DNA of 64,000 nt from Actinomycetota bacterium. Lineage in GTDB: Bacteria > Actinomycetota > Actinomycetes > S36-B12. Where the stretch lies: NCBI GenBank assembly GCA_030645615.1, contig JAUSNB010000050.1, positions 62,001 through 126,000 of the forward strand. Direction: 5' to 3'. Below the pieces are notes generated by a model. It saw nothing but the letters and a program-made list of their open reading frames with translations, did no database searches and was not told where the DNA came from. The translations under genes were made by a program, and so were the position numbers. Below are positions 49,988-59,132 of this stretch, one piece after another. Each line of letters opens with the position of its first letter. Position 1 is the stretch's first letter.

Positions 49988-50412
49988 GAGCGGCGCCAGC
50001 CGCGATGGCGCGCATGGATGGCCAGACCGGCCAGACCGATGGCCGCCGTGCCGAACACAGCCTGCAGCACGCTCGGTCCGATGAACGGGATCTGCACGGC
50101 CAACTCGACGCCGAGCAGACCACTGGCCACCAGGACTGCCACAGGCGCGTTGGGCGAGCGACGCCAGGCCAGCCAGGCCGCGGTTCCGGCCGGCACCCCG
50201 ACCGAGGCGAAGAGCCACACGCCGGGCACGACCCAGCTGGTCAAGCCCAGCGGTTCGATGTCCGACACCGGCGGCGTCGCCGTGTCCGTGATCAACTGGA
50301 CTGCCCCCGCCACTCCGCCCACGGCAATGAGCGACTCGGCGACGACGAAGATCATCCGGTGCGGATGCTGTGACCCCGGCGCCGTGTTCTGAACGGCGAG
50401 GGCATCAGGCAT
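49984..50412 (-). CDS. Small integral membrane protein, function unknown
   Basis: Protein of 142 residues with four hydrophobic segments (about 25-42, 60-85, 92-112, 115-133 from the chosen start) and a basic C-terminus (HARHRGWRRS). I recognise no family. ATG 50412 has GGAGGA 9 bases upstream. Its start overlaps the 3' end of the secreted esterase gene's stop region by a few bases downstream, so the two are probably co-transcribed. Confidence 0.7.
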   Translation of the reverse strand: MPDALAVQNTAPGSQHPHRMIFVVAESLIAVGGVAGAVQLITDTATPPVSDIEPLGLTSWVVPGVWLFASVGVPAGTAAWLAWRRSPNAPVAVLVASGLLGVELAVQIPFIGPSVLQAVFGTAAIGLAGLAIHARHRGWRRS

Positions 50413-50417
50413 GGCGA

Positions 50418-51347
50418 TCACTCCTCCGGGGCACTAGAAAATGCGGCCAGCCACCGCTTGATGATCGGGCCGGCAACCGCCGCGTCGAAGACGGTCATGT
50501 GGTCCTCACCCGCGAGCACCTCAAGGGTGAGGTCGACCTCGGCGGCTTCCAGCGCCTCGGCCAGGAGCGTGGTCTGCTCCAGCGGGACCTGGTAGTCCTC
50601 ATCCCCGTGTACCAGCAGGACGCGCAGCCCCGCGGGCGCGGCTCCCGCCTTCGCCCATTCGAGTGGGCTCCCCTTGGCCCGCCCGTCCACTGAGTACACC
50701 CCGCCGAAGAACGCGTTCAGGGCACCGACAGGCCACGTCGTGTCGTACACCCCGGCCAGGCCCGCGACGCCATCCACCGCGACGACGGGCGGTGCGCAGT
50801 CGCCCCCGAACTTGTCACCGGATAGCGCGACGAGCGTGGCCAAGTGCCCCCCGGCCGAGTGACCCACCAGCACGACTCGGCTCGGCGGATGACCCATCGC
50901 GGTGGCCTGCTCCGCGGACCAGCGCACGGCGCACGCCACGTCATCGACGGGCTGCGGGAACACCGCACCCATGCTTGTTGTGCTGTAGGTGATCAGGGAC
51001 GTGGTCGCCCCTGAAGCGGTCAGCAACTCGGCCAGCGGCACGAGCCCGTTGGGGTCGGCGCTGGACCAGCCGCCACCGGGGACCAGCACAACGAGTGGTG
51101 CGTGTCCGGGGCCGTCCGACACGCGGACCGTCGCCGCCAGGCCGGGCAGGTAGTCAGCGGTGACGGGCGCGCCCGGGGCCGAAGTCTCGGGCGACGTAGC
51201 CTCCGACGAGGTGCTGCTTTCGGTCACGGTCATCGGCGCGACGCCGGAGCCTGCGGACGGGCCACACCCAGCGATCATCGCGAGCACCGCGAGTGCGCTG
51301 ACGCATGGCACCAGCTGGCGCATGCGACCGGTTGTGGCCGCAGTCAC
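50418..51347 (-). CDS. Lipoprotein alpha/beta hydrolase (esterase/lipase type)
   Basis: Exported, lipid-anchored esterase of 309 residues. Lipobox AMIAGC with Cys28, then a Ser/Thr/Glu-rich linker (30-62). The hydrolase domain has the oxyanion motif VPGGGW, nucleophile Ser in VGHSAGGH, Asp in VHGDEDYQVP and His in GEDHMTVFD, as in the hormone-sensitive-lipase/BD-FAE group. The start is GTG 51347, or ATG 51323 with the same signal. It probably acts on esters at the cell surface. Confidence 0.85.
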   Translation of the reverse strand: MTAATTGRMRQLVPCVSALAVLAMIAGCGPSAGSGVAPMTVTESSTSSEATSPETSAPGAPVTADYLPGLAATVRVSDGPGHAPLVVLVPGGGWSSADPNGLVPLAELLTASGATTSLITYSTTSMGAVFPQPVDDVACAVRWSAEQATAMGHPPSRVVLVGHSAGGHLATLVALSGDKFGGDCAPPVVAVDGVAGLAGVYDTTWPVGALNAFFGGVYSVDGRAKGSPLEWAKAGAAPAGLRVLLVHGDEDYQVPLEQTTLLAEALEAAEVDLTLEVLAGEDHMTVFDAAVAGPIIKRWLAAFSSAPEE

Positions 51348-51432
51348 GCGCCTATCGTTGCACTCAACGGCCGCTGTTACCCGCCAGCGGATTGGTCAGC
51401 GCGCCCCCTGGCGAGGCCCGCGCCCTGGGGCG

Positions 51433-53484
51433 TCACAACGGCGCATCGATGATGCGCAGCACCTCGTCACGGTCAACAGCCCGGCCCGTCCATTTCGACA
51501 CGTCGGCCAGGACTCCGGCCTCGGCGGCGGTGCGCTTGGGAGTCGGCTGGGCTTCGGACTTCGCCCAGCGCCGGCGGACCTCCCACGCCAGTTCCCGCTC
51601 TCGAAGCGCCTGCTGGACCCGCCGCATCTGCTCATCGCTGGCATTGAGCCGGAAGACAGTGCGCACGGCCTCAGGGATCTCGCGGCGGTAGTCGTGCCCT
51701 CCCTCATCAAAGGTGCCGGGTGTCGGGACGAGCGCGTTCTGCAGGTCGATGAACGTGGTCACGAAGGACACGACGGGGAGCCAACGTGTGTGCAGCGGGG
51801 ACCCCGGCGGGCGGGACTCCGTTGGGCCGAGCCAGCCGGGTCGCTTCCAGATCAACGGAGTGCCGAACTTGGGAACCGGGTCGTCCCCGTTCTGCAGCAG
51901 AAGGAATCTGACCCCGGTCAGTTCGTCTTTCGGGGTCGCCTCCCAGTCCCGGATCGCCCGCGGGAGGTAGAAGTCGCCCGGTCCTATCGAGGGGGGCTCG
52001 GTCACCGTACGGGTCCCCCATAGCTCCGCGCGGAACACCGTGGACGCCGGGGTTCCGATCCACAGCGCCGCATCCAGTCCGATGCCGTCCGGCCCGGTGG
52101 TGCCCTGCCCGCGGAACATCTCCTCGCTTACCTGCGAACCCAGGCTCTCCCCGAACAGCAGGAACCTGGGTCTGCGCTCGGCCGGCATGGCCATGAGGCG
52201 CTGGACGATGCCGTTGACCAGCAACCGGGTCTGGGCCGTGGCGTAGCCGACCTTCGTGAGCGACAGGGCGGACGGCAGCACCGAGTACTGGATGCAGGCG
52301 GAAGCGCAGTCCCCCCGAGTGAGGTACTCCAGGGCCTCGCTCGCCACGTAGTTGACGTATCCCGAGCCGGTCGGCGAGAACAGGGCGAAGACCGACCTCT
52401 CGAGGGCACGCGTGCGGTCGATCTCGGCCAGCAGCAGGTCGGCCCGCTCCTGAGGCGTCGCGGCGCACTCGAGGGAGGCGTAGACCCGGATCGGCTGCAT
52501 GGCGGCCTCGCCCATGACGTCGGAGATGACGTCCTGGCGGAGCACCATCGACAGCCAGCGCCGGGACTCACGCGTCTGGTCCTGCCACGGAATCAGCGAG
52601 CCCGGGCCGCCGGTCACGTCGGGGAGGTCGGGCGGCTGGGCATGGGCCAGGTCGGCGCCGACGCCGGCCTTGGCAAGCACGTGGTTGGCGGCGGTGACCG
52701 CCGCCCAACCGAAGCCGGCCAGCGCGCCCGTTGCGGCGAGCCGCCCCAGGGCGCGGTGATCGGCGGCCTCTCCTCCGAGGGCACGCGCCGCTCCGCGGGC
52801 CACGGCGCCGCTCAGCATCGACTCGCCGCGCGCCACTGCCAGGAGAAGTGCGGTGACGCCTACGCCCGACGCAAGTGCCTTGGGCACCGCCACCGTTCGT
52901 ACGACGTCCTCCCGCGCCACGGTCTCGCCAGGACCAAGCGACCCCCGGGTGGCCGTGCCTGGCCGGGTCAAGGCGTAGCCGGCCGCGGCCGCGGAGAGCG
53001 CCACCAGGACCGAAGCGCCCCGGAACCCTGGCCGGCCCCTCGCCGCCTCGAGCCCGTCGGCCGCGACGCCCGACGTGCCCGCCGCGGCCAGGCCCAACCC
53101 GCCCAGTCGCATGAGCGCGCGTCGCGATGATTCATGCTCTCGCGGAGGAAAGGCACGGGCAACGGCCACGCCCGTGGCGGCAGCCACCGCATCCACCGCG
53201 ACGCCGGAGGCGATGCGGCCGCCTCGGGAGGCGCCCGCGGCCGGGATCCGGTTGGCCGTCGTCCGGAGGAACGAGTGGACCGTGACGCCCCATCCGTAGC
53301 CGACGGCGGCGGCAACTCCGCTGACGATGGCCTGGTCGCGCGTGCCTCGGGAGAGCAGGTTCGGCTGGTAGGACAGTCCCGTGTAGAAGGCACCGAGCAG
53401 GAAGCCTGTGCGGGCGGAGACGTCAAGGCCACCCGAGTAGATCGCGCGGCGACGTTCCTCGCTCAAGCCCAGCATCGGTCCCAT
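51433..53484 (-). CDS. Membrane-associated alpha/beta-hydrolase (Rv1069c-like, Abhydrolase_9)
   Basis: Protein of 683 residues. The N-terminal about 290 residues are hydrophobic with several helices (SARTGFLLGAFYTGLSYQP, split SARTGFLLGAF / YTGLSYQP; GVTALLLAVARGE). The C-terminal half is an alpha/beta-hydrolase with nucleophile Ser in LLFGESLGSQ and Asp in LLLQNGDDPVPKF. The architecture matches mycobacterial Rv1069c. ATG 53484 follows GAGGGGG; the longer open frame runs back into the preceding gene. It is 31 bp downstream of the first DUF2252 gene, in a leftward block of three genes. Confidence 0.85.
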   Translation of the reverse strand: MGPMLGLSEERRRAIYSGGLDVSARTGFLLGAFYTGLSYQPNLLSRGTRDQAIVSGVAAAVGYGWGVTVHSFLRTTANRIPAAGASRGGRIASGVAVDAVAAATGVAVARAFPPREHESSRRALMRLGGLGLAAAGTSGVAADGLEAARGRPGFRGASVLVALSAAAAGYALTRPGTATRGSLGPGETVAREDVVRTVAVPKALASGVGVTALLLAVARGESMLSGAVARGAARALGGEAADHRALGRLAATGALAGFGWAAVTAANHVLAKAGVGADLAHAQPPDLPDVTGGPGSLIPWQDQTRESRRWLSMVLRQDVISDVMGEAAMQPIRVYASLECAATPQERADLLLAEIDRTRALERSVFALFSPTGSGYVNYVASEALEYLTRGDCASACIQYSVLPSALSLTKVGYATAQTRLLVNGIVQRLMAMPAERRPRFLLFGESLGSQVSEEMFRGQGTTGPDGIGLDAALWIGTPASTVFRAELWGTRTVTEPPSIGPGDFYLPRAIRDWEATPKDELTGVRFLLLQNGDDPVPKFGTPLIWKRPGWLGPTESRPPGSPLHTRWLPVVSFVTTFIDLQNALVPTPGTFDEGGHDYRREIPEAVRTVFRLNASDEQMRRVQQALRERELAWEVRRRWAKSEAQPTPKRTAAEAGVLADVSKWTGRAVDRDEVLRIIDAPL

Positions 53485-53515
53485 CCCCAACCCCCTCTTC
53501 GTAGTCAGGTGCAAC

Positions 53516-54973
53516 CTAGACGCCCTCGACCGCCTCAACACGGCCGGCATCGATCGCCTCACGCAGCGCGGAATGGTCCTTGTCGTTCTGGTCGGCGTAC
53601 GCGTAGGAGAAGTCGGCGACGGCCTCGTCGAAGGTGTCGGACTTGCCGAGGTAGGCCGCGATGGCCACCCGGTCGCCGGACCGGGCGTGCGCACGGGCAA
53701 GGGTCCACCCGCAGGCCTGCGCGTAGACCGCCATGCCTTGCGGACGTGAACCTTGCACGTCGACCGAGGCCTTCCAGTCGCGTAGTTGCCTCAGGTAGTA
53801 GTCCCGGTCGATCCCGTCGAGGCCGCTCGTGCGCTGCCAGCCGAGGAAGATGTCGCTCGCCGCCTGCATGAGTCGCTGGCCCGCAACCACCCGTTCGCCG
53901 TGATTCGTGTACTCGCTGACGCCGGCGTACTGCTCCAGGACGGAGGACTGGGCCTCCTTGGCCTGCAGGAACAGCGGATCGCCGGAATTGACGCCCTCGA
54001 ACAACAGGATCCAGGCGCGGGTGCCCACGCTGCCCACGCCCACGACCTTCCGAGCCATGTCGACGAACCGGTACTGGTCGAACAGGTGCCGGCGGTCCGA
54101 CACGAGGCTGTCGCGATAGGCCGCGAGCAGGCCAGCCATCTGCTTCTGCAGGAAGTCGCCGGCCTGGCCCGGGAACAGTTCCTCGACCGGCACGATGAGC
54201 GGCGGATCGGAGATGATTCGCGGCTGGCCGTCGACCGTCCGGGTGAGCTTCCGGAATGCCTGCATGCTGTCCTTCGTGCGGGCCGTCGCCATCAGGACCT
54301 CGGCTCGGCGTGCCCGGTCGGCCGGGACCACCTCGCGGATCTTGGCAAGGAACCGATCGGCGTCGAGCCGGGCGTACCACACTGCCTGGTTGGGCATCCC
54401 GGCGAACTCGCGCATCGACTCGCGATAGGAGCGCACCGCCTGCAGGACGATCGCCCGGGTCTCCTTGCCCTTGAAGGACTGACTGCGGGCCGCGATCTCC
54501 ACGCTGGCCGCCAGCCGCTTGACGTCCCACTCGAAGGGGCCGGGCAGGGTCTCGTCGAAGTCGTTGAGGTCGAAAACCAGGTTTCGCTCGGGCGAGGCGT
54601 AGAAGCCGAAGTTGCTCAGGTGGGCGTCCCCGCACATCTGCACGCGTAGCCCGGAGTTCGGGGTCGTGGCCAGGTCGGCAGCCATGACGAGCGCCGCACC
54701 GCGGTAGAACGCGAACGGCGACGACACCATGCGGCCGTATCGGATCGGCAGCAGGTCGGCCACGCGCGACGGCCCCTGCCGCTGGAGCAGCTCGACCGGC
54801 TCAGCCCGCAAGGACGTCGGAGCGAAGACGGCATGGTCGGCCAACGGCGTCACCGAGCGGGCTTGCTTGCCGCGGGCCTCCCGGATGTTGTACTCCGCCG
54901 ACTGCTCGACCGCTTCTTGTCGGCGGCGCGCTGGTTCGCGCACCTTCACGGCGGTCATGCGTCCCTTGGCCAT
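53516..54973 (-). CDS. DUF2252 protein (kinase-like fold), copy 1
   Basis: Protein of 485 residues with an aminoglycoside-phosphotransferase-like core: FAFYRGAALVMAADLA, catalytic-loop-like MCGDAHLSNFGFY and metal-binding-like VFDLNDFDETLPGPFEWDVKRL (quoted in pieces VFDLNDFDET and GPFEWDVKRL). The C-terminal segment CGWTLARAHARSGD is family-specific. ATG 54973 has GGGAGA 6 bases upstream and overlaps the upstream paralogue's stop by one base (TGATG). Biochemical role unknown. Paralogue of the next gene. Confidence 0.85.
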   Translation of the reverse strand: MAKGRMTAVKVREPARRRQEAVEQSAEYNIREARGKQARSVTPLADHAVFAPTSLRAEPVELLQRQGPSRVADLLPIRYGRMVSSPFAFYRGAALVMAADLATTPNSGLRVQMCGDAHLSNFGFYASPERNLVFDLNDFDETLPGPFEWDVKRLAASVEIAARSQSFKGKETRAIVLQAVRSYRESMREFAGMPNQAVWYARLDADRFLAKIREVVPADRARRAEVLMATARTKDSMQAFRKLTRTVDGQPRIISDPPLIVPVEELFPGQAGDFLQKQMAGLLAAYRDSLVSDRRHLFDQYRFVDMARKVVGVGSVGTRAWILLFEGVNSGDPLFLQAKEAQSSVLEQYAGVSEYTNHGERVVAGQRLMQAASDIFLGWQRTSGLDGIDRDYYLRQLRDWKASVDVQGSRPQGMAVYAQACGWTLARAHARSGDRVAIAAYLGKSDTFDEAVADFSYAYADQNDKDHSALREAIDAGRVEAVEGV

Positions 54974-56544
54974 CACTTCTCCCTGTCGACGTGTGCGGTG
55001 ACGTCAGGCGTGGCAATGAGCCGGGCCGCCGTGCGTCCCTCCGCTCCTGACTCGTCCTCGTGCGCCTCGATCCTGCCGTCGGCGAGCGCAGCAGTGAACG
55101 TGTCGAAATCGGCCTCGACCTGATCTGCGTAGGCGGCCGAGAAGCTGGCCACCGCCTTGTCGAACGCCCTGCCCTTGCCGAGGTAGGCAGCGAGGGCGAC
55201 CGCATCGCCTGACCGCGCGTGGCCTCGCGCCAGCGTGTGGCCGCACAGCCGCGCGTACTTCGGCAGCGAGCGAGCAGTGAGCGATGCCGGCTCCGGCGAC
55301 CACTTCATGTCGCGCAACTGGCGTACGTAGAAGCTGCGCCCGCCGGGCGCATCAAGCCAGCCAAGGAAGGAATCGCTCGCCGCCTGCATGAGGCGCTGGC
55401 CGGTCACCACGCGATGACCGTGCTTGCGGTAGACCGATTTGCGGGTGTAGGCCTCGAGCACGCTCGCCTGGGCCTGCTTCACCTGCAGGACCATCAGGTC
55501 GTCCTCGTCCCGGCCGCGCAGGAGGAGGACGAAGGCGAGCAGGCCCACGCTCCCGACCCCGACGACCTTGTGGCCCATGTCGATGATCGCGTAGCGCTTG
55601 AGCAGGTCCTGCCGGTCGTCCTGAAGGGTGGCACGGTAGTCCCGGAACAGGTCGTTGATCGTGGCCCGGACGTCATCGGTGACGGCGAGCCGGGTCAGCA
55701 GCGGTGGCTGGTCGCGGAACCGTCGCTCACCGTCGACGACCTCCGTGATCTTGGCGATGGCCGACCAGGCGTCTCGCGACCTCGCTTTCGCCAGGGCGCC
55801 TTCGATGACCGTCTGCTCGCGGGCCCGCACCTTGCCGGTCTTCGACTTGCCCCCGCCAACCGCCTGAGTCAGCGCGGACATGAGGGCGGTGACGTCGATC
55901 CGGTCATACCAGATGTCGACCTCGCGCAGTCCAGCGAAGACCGACATCGCCTGGCGATAGGCCGCGCACGCGGCCTCGGCGGCGTCCTCACCCACCCGCG
56001 CAGGCAGGCCGTTGTCCCGTGCAGCCAGCACGAACGAGGTGGCCAGCCGCTTCACGTCCCACTCGAATGGCCCGGGGAGCGTCTCGTCGAAGTCGTTGAC
56101 GTCGAAGACAACCGCCCGGTCCGGTGCCGCGAACAGGCCGAAATTCGCCAGGTGCGCGTCGCCGCAGAGCTGGGCGTCAAGGCCGCTGCGAGGCATCACG
56201 GCCAGATCGGCAGCCATCACGCCGGCCGAGCCGCGATAGAAGGCGAACGCACTGGTCGACATGCGCGCATGCCGAACCGGGACAAGCTCCTGCACCCGGG
56301 ACTTCTCCTGGGCCGCGAGCAGTGTCACGGGATCCATCCGGTCTGCCGGTGCCTGCCACGCCGCAAGCTGCTCACGGGGGACCGCCTCCCGCGCGGTCCG
56401 GCCCTTGGCCTTGCGTTCGGCGACCGTGGGGTGCGGCACGGGCTTACGGCCGGAGGACTTGGCGACCCCCGCCCCCCGCCGGGGTGCAAGGTCCCGCGTC
56501 ACGACGTCCTCGACGGAAGCGGAGCCTTGGTCCCGGACCGTCAT
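54973..56544 (-). CDS. DUF2252 protein (kinase-like fold), copy 2
   Basis: Protein of 523 residues, the promoter-proximal paralogue. Same motifs as copy 1: FAFYRGSAGVMAADLA, LCGDAHLANFGLF, VFDVNDFDETLPGPFEWD, GHTLARGHARSGD. It has a longer, basic N-terminus (RRGAGVAKSSGRKPVP). ATG 56544 follows GGGAG by 5 bases. The pair is translationally coupled (TGATG) and followed by the Rv1069c-like hydrolase gene. Tandem copies that remain clearly distinct suggest either a heteromeric complex or two substrates. Confidence 0.85.
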   Translation of the reverse strand: MTVRDQGSASVEDVVTRDLAPRRGAGVAKSSGRKPVPHPTVAERKAKGRTAREAVPREQLAAWQAPADRMDPVTLLAAQEKSRVQELVPVRHARMSTSAFAFYRGSAGVMAADLAVMPRSGLDAQLCGDAHLANFGLFAAPDRAVVFDVNDFDETLPGPFEWDVKRLATSFVLAARDNGLPARVGEDAAEAACAAYRQAMSVFAGLREVDIWYDRIDVTALMSALTQAVGGGKSKTGKVRAREQTVIEGALAKARSRDAWSAIAKITEVVDGERRFRDQPPLLTRLAVTDDVRATINDLFRDYRATLQDDRQDLLKRYAIIDMGHKVVGVGSVGLLAFVLLLRGRDEDDLMVLQVKQAQASVLEAYTRKSVYRKHGHRVVTGQRLMQAASDSFLGWLDAPGGRSFYVRQLRDMKWSPEPASLTARSLPKYARLCGHTLARGHARSGDAVALAAYLGKGRAFDKAVASFSAAYADQVEADFDTFTAALADGRIEAHEDESGAEGRTAARLIATPDVTAHVDREK

Positions 56545-56630
56545 GTTCACTCCCGCGTTGGCCGACCGCCGTGCTGCCCGAGGGTAGCGCTCCGCTCTTC
56601 GGCATGGGCACGGCTGCCGGCTTGGGCTTT

Positions 56631-56650
56631 TCAACAGTCTCTGCTGTTGA
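56631..56650. promoter_or_regulatory. ArsR operator dyad
   Basis: TCAACAG-N6-CTGTTGA is a perfect 7+7 inverted repeat whose right arm overlaps the -35 box (TTGACA, 56647). The outer TCAA/TTGA ends are typical of ArsR-family operators. Confidence 0.65.
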
Positions 56651-56676
56651 CACCAGTAGGTGCAGGTGAATATTCT
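56647..56676 (+). promoter_or_regulatory. Promoter of the arsR-arsM operon
   Basis: TTGACA (56647-56652), 18-bp spacer, TATTCT (56671-56676). The predicted transcript starts near 56683 and includes a GAGGAGG Shine-Dalgarno before ATG 56709. The -35 box lies inside the arsR operator dyad. Confidence 0.65.
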
Positions 56677-56708
56677 GATCCCACCAACCACGCTCGAGGA
56701 GGCACTCC

Positions 56709-57032
56709 ATGCCCAGCGCCACCACGGGCGCCACGGCCGCCGCGACCCGGGCCCGCAGCATCGCCCCGGTGCTGAAGGCCCTGTCCGACGAGAACCGGCT
56801 GACGATCCTGCTCGCGGTGGCCGACCGCCGATCATCGGTGACCGAGCTGACGGCAGCCACCGGCTTCTCACAGACCCTCGTCAGCCATCACCTGAAGAGC
56901 CTGCGCGACAACGGTCTGGTGATCGCCACACCGGTCGGCCGCAGCAATGTGTACTCCCTGTGCTGCGAAGCGATCGCCGAGCCGATCGCCTTGCTTTCCA
57001 TGCTCGCCACCGCCGATGACTGCCCCTCCTGA
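56709..57032 (+). CDS. arsR: ArsR family metalloregulator (arsenic-type)
   Basis: Winged-helix repressor of 107 residues (LSDENRLTILLAV, HTH in GFSQTLVSHHLKSLRDNGLV split as GFSQTLVSHHL / KSLRDNGLV). The classical ELCVCDL metal site in helix 3 is absent (SSVTELTAATG). Three Cys occur at the C-terminus: Cys85-Cys86 and Cys105. This resembles the C-terminal arsenite site of the Acidithiobacillus-type ArsR. Arsenite binding there should release the operator over its own promoter. Followed 11 bp later by arsM. Confidence 0.85.
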   Translation: MPSATTGATAAATRARSIAPVLKALSDENRLTILLAVADRRSSVTELTAATGFSQTLVSHHLKSLRDNGLVIATPVGRSNVYSLCCEAIAEPIALLSMLATADDCPS

Positions 57033-57043
57033 AGGAGTTCGCC

Positions 57044-57886
57044 ATGACAATCCACGAAGCCGACGAGATCCGCACCGCGGTCCGGGATCGCTACGCCGGG
57101 CTCGCCCTCGCGGCCTCATCCTGCTGCGGTCCGGCAGCCTCGTCGCTCGATCCCTTCGGCCAGGGCCAGTACGACGAGGCGGACCGTGCCCTCATCCCTG
57201 AAGAGGCGCTCGTCGCGTCCCTGGGCTGCGGCAACCCCACGATGCTCGCCGAGCTGGCCCCGGGCGACGTCGTCCTCGATCTCGGGTCGGGGGGCGGCAT
57301 CGACGTGCTGCTCTCGGCCCGCAGGGTCGCGCCAGGAGGCAGGGCATACGGGCTCGACATGACACCTGAGATGCTCGCATTGGCGGAGGCAAACAAGTCA
57401 AGGGCCGGGGTCGAGAACGTCGAGTTCCTCCTCGGCAGCATCGAGGACATCCCGCTGCCGGACAACTCGGTCGACGTGATCATCTCGAACTGCGTCGTCA
57501 ACCTGTCCGCCGACAAGGACGCCGTGTTCCGCGAGGCGTTCCGGGTCCTTAAGCCCGGAGGCCGCCTCGCCATATCCGACATCGTGCTGGCCCGCGCACT
57601 GCCCGCCGAGCTCACCGGGGTCATGGCGCTATGGACCGGTTGCATCGCGGGGGCGCTCACCCAGGACGACTGCGTAGGGCGCATGCGCGCGGCAGGCTTC
57701 ACGGATGCCAGCATCGAGCCGACCAACGTGTTCGGCCGCTCGGAGCTCGAGGGCCTCGCTGCGGACCTCAAGCCCGAAGACGTCCCGCAGGGACTGGTCG
57801 TCGAGGATGCGATCAGCCAGCTCGACGGCGTGATCCGGTCGGCCTTCATCCGCGGCGCCAAGCCAACGGACGCCAGCCCCAGTTGA
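57044..57886 (+). CDS. arsM: Arsenite S-adenosylmethionine methyltransferase
   Basis: Methylates As(III) to volatile or less retained methylarsenicals. Of 280 residues, SAM site VVLDLGSGGGIDVLL and all expected conserved Cys are visible: SSCCGP (27, 28), LGCGNP (62), SNCVVNLS (150) and WTGCIAGAL (200). ATG 57044 has AAGGAG 6 bases upstream. The neighbour arsR supplies regulation. No arsB/acr3 efflux pump, arsC or arsI gene is in the window, so detoxification may rely on methylation alone or on pumps elsewhere. Confidence 0.92.
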   Translation: MTIHEADEIRTAVRDRYAGLALAASSCCGPAASSLDPFGQGQYDEADRALIPEEALVASLGCGNPTMLAELAPGDVVLDLGSGGGIDVLLSARRVAPGGRAYGLDMTPEMLALAEANKSRAGVENVEFLLGSIEDIPLPDNSVDVIISNCVVNLSADKDAVFREAFRVLKPGGRLAISDIVLARALPAELTGVMALWTGCIAGALTQDDCVGRMRAAGFTDASIEPTNVFGRSELEGLAADLKPEDVPQGLVVEDAISQLDGVIRSAFIRGAKPTDASPS

Positions 57887-57935
57887 GGGTCACACAAATG
57901 GCACAGGTACCGTCCCGCCCTTGCCCCCAGCCACG

Positions 57936-58655
57936 ATGAGCGCGAAGCTCGAGGAGCTCGACTGGTGCGCTACGCCCATGGGCGACCTCAGCCTCCGGCG
58001 CCGTCTCGACCCGGTCGTGGGCGTCGATGTGTACGAGGTGAAGCTCGGCGAGGACTTCTTGATGTCGAGCCTGTTCACCGTCGCCGAGATCGCGATGGCA
58101 CGCCTGGCCCTCTCGATCCTCCCCGACCAGCCTCTCGACGTGGTCGTCGGCGGGCTCGGCCTGGGCTACACCGCGGTCGAGGTGCTGGCGGATCCACGGG
58201 TCGCGTCGCTCATCGTGGTCGAGGCGCACGACCGGGTCATCGACTGGCATGTGAGAGGGCTGTTGCCGTCTTCCACCGCGTTGACAAGTGACCCGCGGAT
58301 GCAGTTCGTGCACGGCGACTTCTTCGCCATGGCATCCGGCCGCGGTTTCGATCCCGCCCAGCCCCGGCGACGCTTCCACGCCGTGGTCCTGGACATAGAC
58401 CACTCGCCGCGTCACGTGCTTCATCCCAGCCACGCCCACTTCTACGCCCAGCCAGGAACCCGTCGCCTTGCCGAGCACCTGCTCCCGGCGGGTGCCTTCG
58501 CACTGTGGTCGAACGACCCTCCCGACCAGGACTACCAGCACGTCCTCGACACCGTGTTCGAGAGCGTCCGGGCCGAGGTGGTGGCCTTCGACAACCCGCT
58601 CCAGGGATGCGAGTCAACCAACACGGTCTACCTGGCGAGCGCCCGGACCGAGTGA
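57936..58655 (+). CDS. Spermidine synthase-like methyltransferase-fold protein
   Basis: Protein of 239 residues with a Rossmann-like class I fold: DVVVGGLGLGYTAVEVL (nucleotide-binding glycine loop), SLIVVEAHDRVIDWH (acidic residue after strand 2) and VVLDIDHSPRHVL. It fits the polyamine aminopropyltransferase/spermidine synthase-like family, but the DxxPG-type substrate motif of true synthases is replaced, so its substrate is open. ATG 57936 is chosen on homology grounds; the Shine-Dalgarno is poor. It lies 49 bp after arsM and may be read through from that operon. Confidence 0.75.
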   Translation: MSAKLEELDWCATPMGDLSLRRRLDPVVGVDVYEVKLGEDFLMSSLFTVAEIAMARLALSILPDQPLDVVVGGLGLGYTAVEVLADPRVASLIVVEAHDRVIDWHVRGLLPSSTALTSDPRMQFVHGDFFAMASGRGFDPAQPRRRFHAVVLDIDHSPRHVLHPSHAHFYAQPGTRRLAEHLLPAGAFALWSNDPPDQDYQHVLDTVFESVRAEVVAFDNPLQGCESTNTVYLASARTE

Positions 58656-58666
58656 GGGCGGTCGGG

Positions 58667-59131
58667 TCACCGGGCGCCGCGCCGCCCGACCATCGCCTTC
58701 GGGACCCGCGAGAAGATCGCGACCGAGGCGACCGCGAAGGTGACCGTCGACGTGACCATCACGGCGACTGCCGCCTGCTCGGGGAAGCGCTCGGCCGCGG
58801 CCTGCGAGAGGCCCGCCGCCACCAGCCCGGCATACGAGAAGCACATCGTGATGCCGTGCACGGCGACGATCCCCTCCGTCCGCGGACGCACCCACATCGG
58901 CACGAGACCGACGACGAGGGTCGCCAGGCTGAATACCGCGAGCACGTGGAACGCCCCCACCCCGGACGCCGATCGGGGGATCGCCAACGCGGCGACGTTG
59001 ACCACGAGGAGCAGCACGGCGTAGCAACCTCCGGAGACGCGATGCGTCGTCGTGCCCTTGCGCATCGCGATGACCAGCGCCCCCAGGACGAGCCCCGCGA
59101 CGGCAGCGCCGACGTGGATCCCGGCCGGCAT
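58667..59131 (-). CDS. DUF2306-like membrane protein
   Basis: Integral membrane protein of 154 residues with four helices and a RKGTTTHRVSGG motif after TM1, characteristic of the DUF2306 family (KGTxxHRxxG). The central His residues could bind metal or haem. It starts 1 bp after the SRPBCC gene stop, so it is the last gene of the leftward arsR-type/SRPBCC operon. Function unknown. Confidence 0.72.
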   Translation of the reverse strand: MPAGIHVGAAVAGLVLGALVIAMRKGTTTHRVSGGCYAVLLLVVNVAALAIPRSASGVGAFHVLAVFSLATLVVGLVPMWVRPRTEGIVAVHGITMCFSYAGLVAAGLSQAAAERFPEQAAVAVMVTSTVTFAVASVAIFSRVPKAMVGRRGAR

Positions 59132-59132
59132 G

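Noticed and set aside
51402-51432. CGCCCC...GGGGCG stem right after the Rv1069c-like gene as terminator
   Set aside because: Only a 6-bp stem with a 19-base loop and no T-tract; expected by chance at this GC content.
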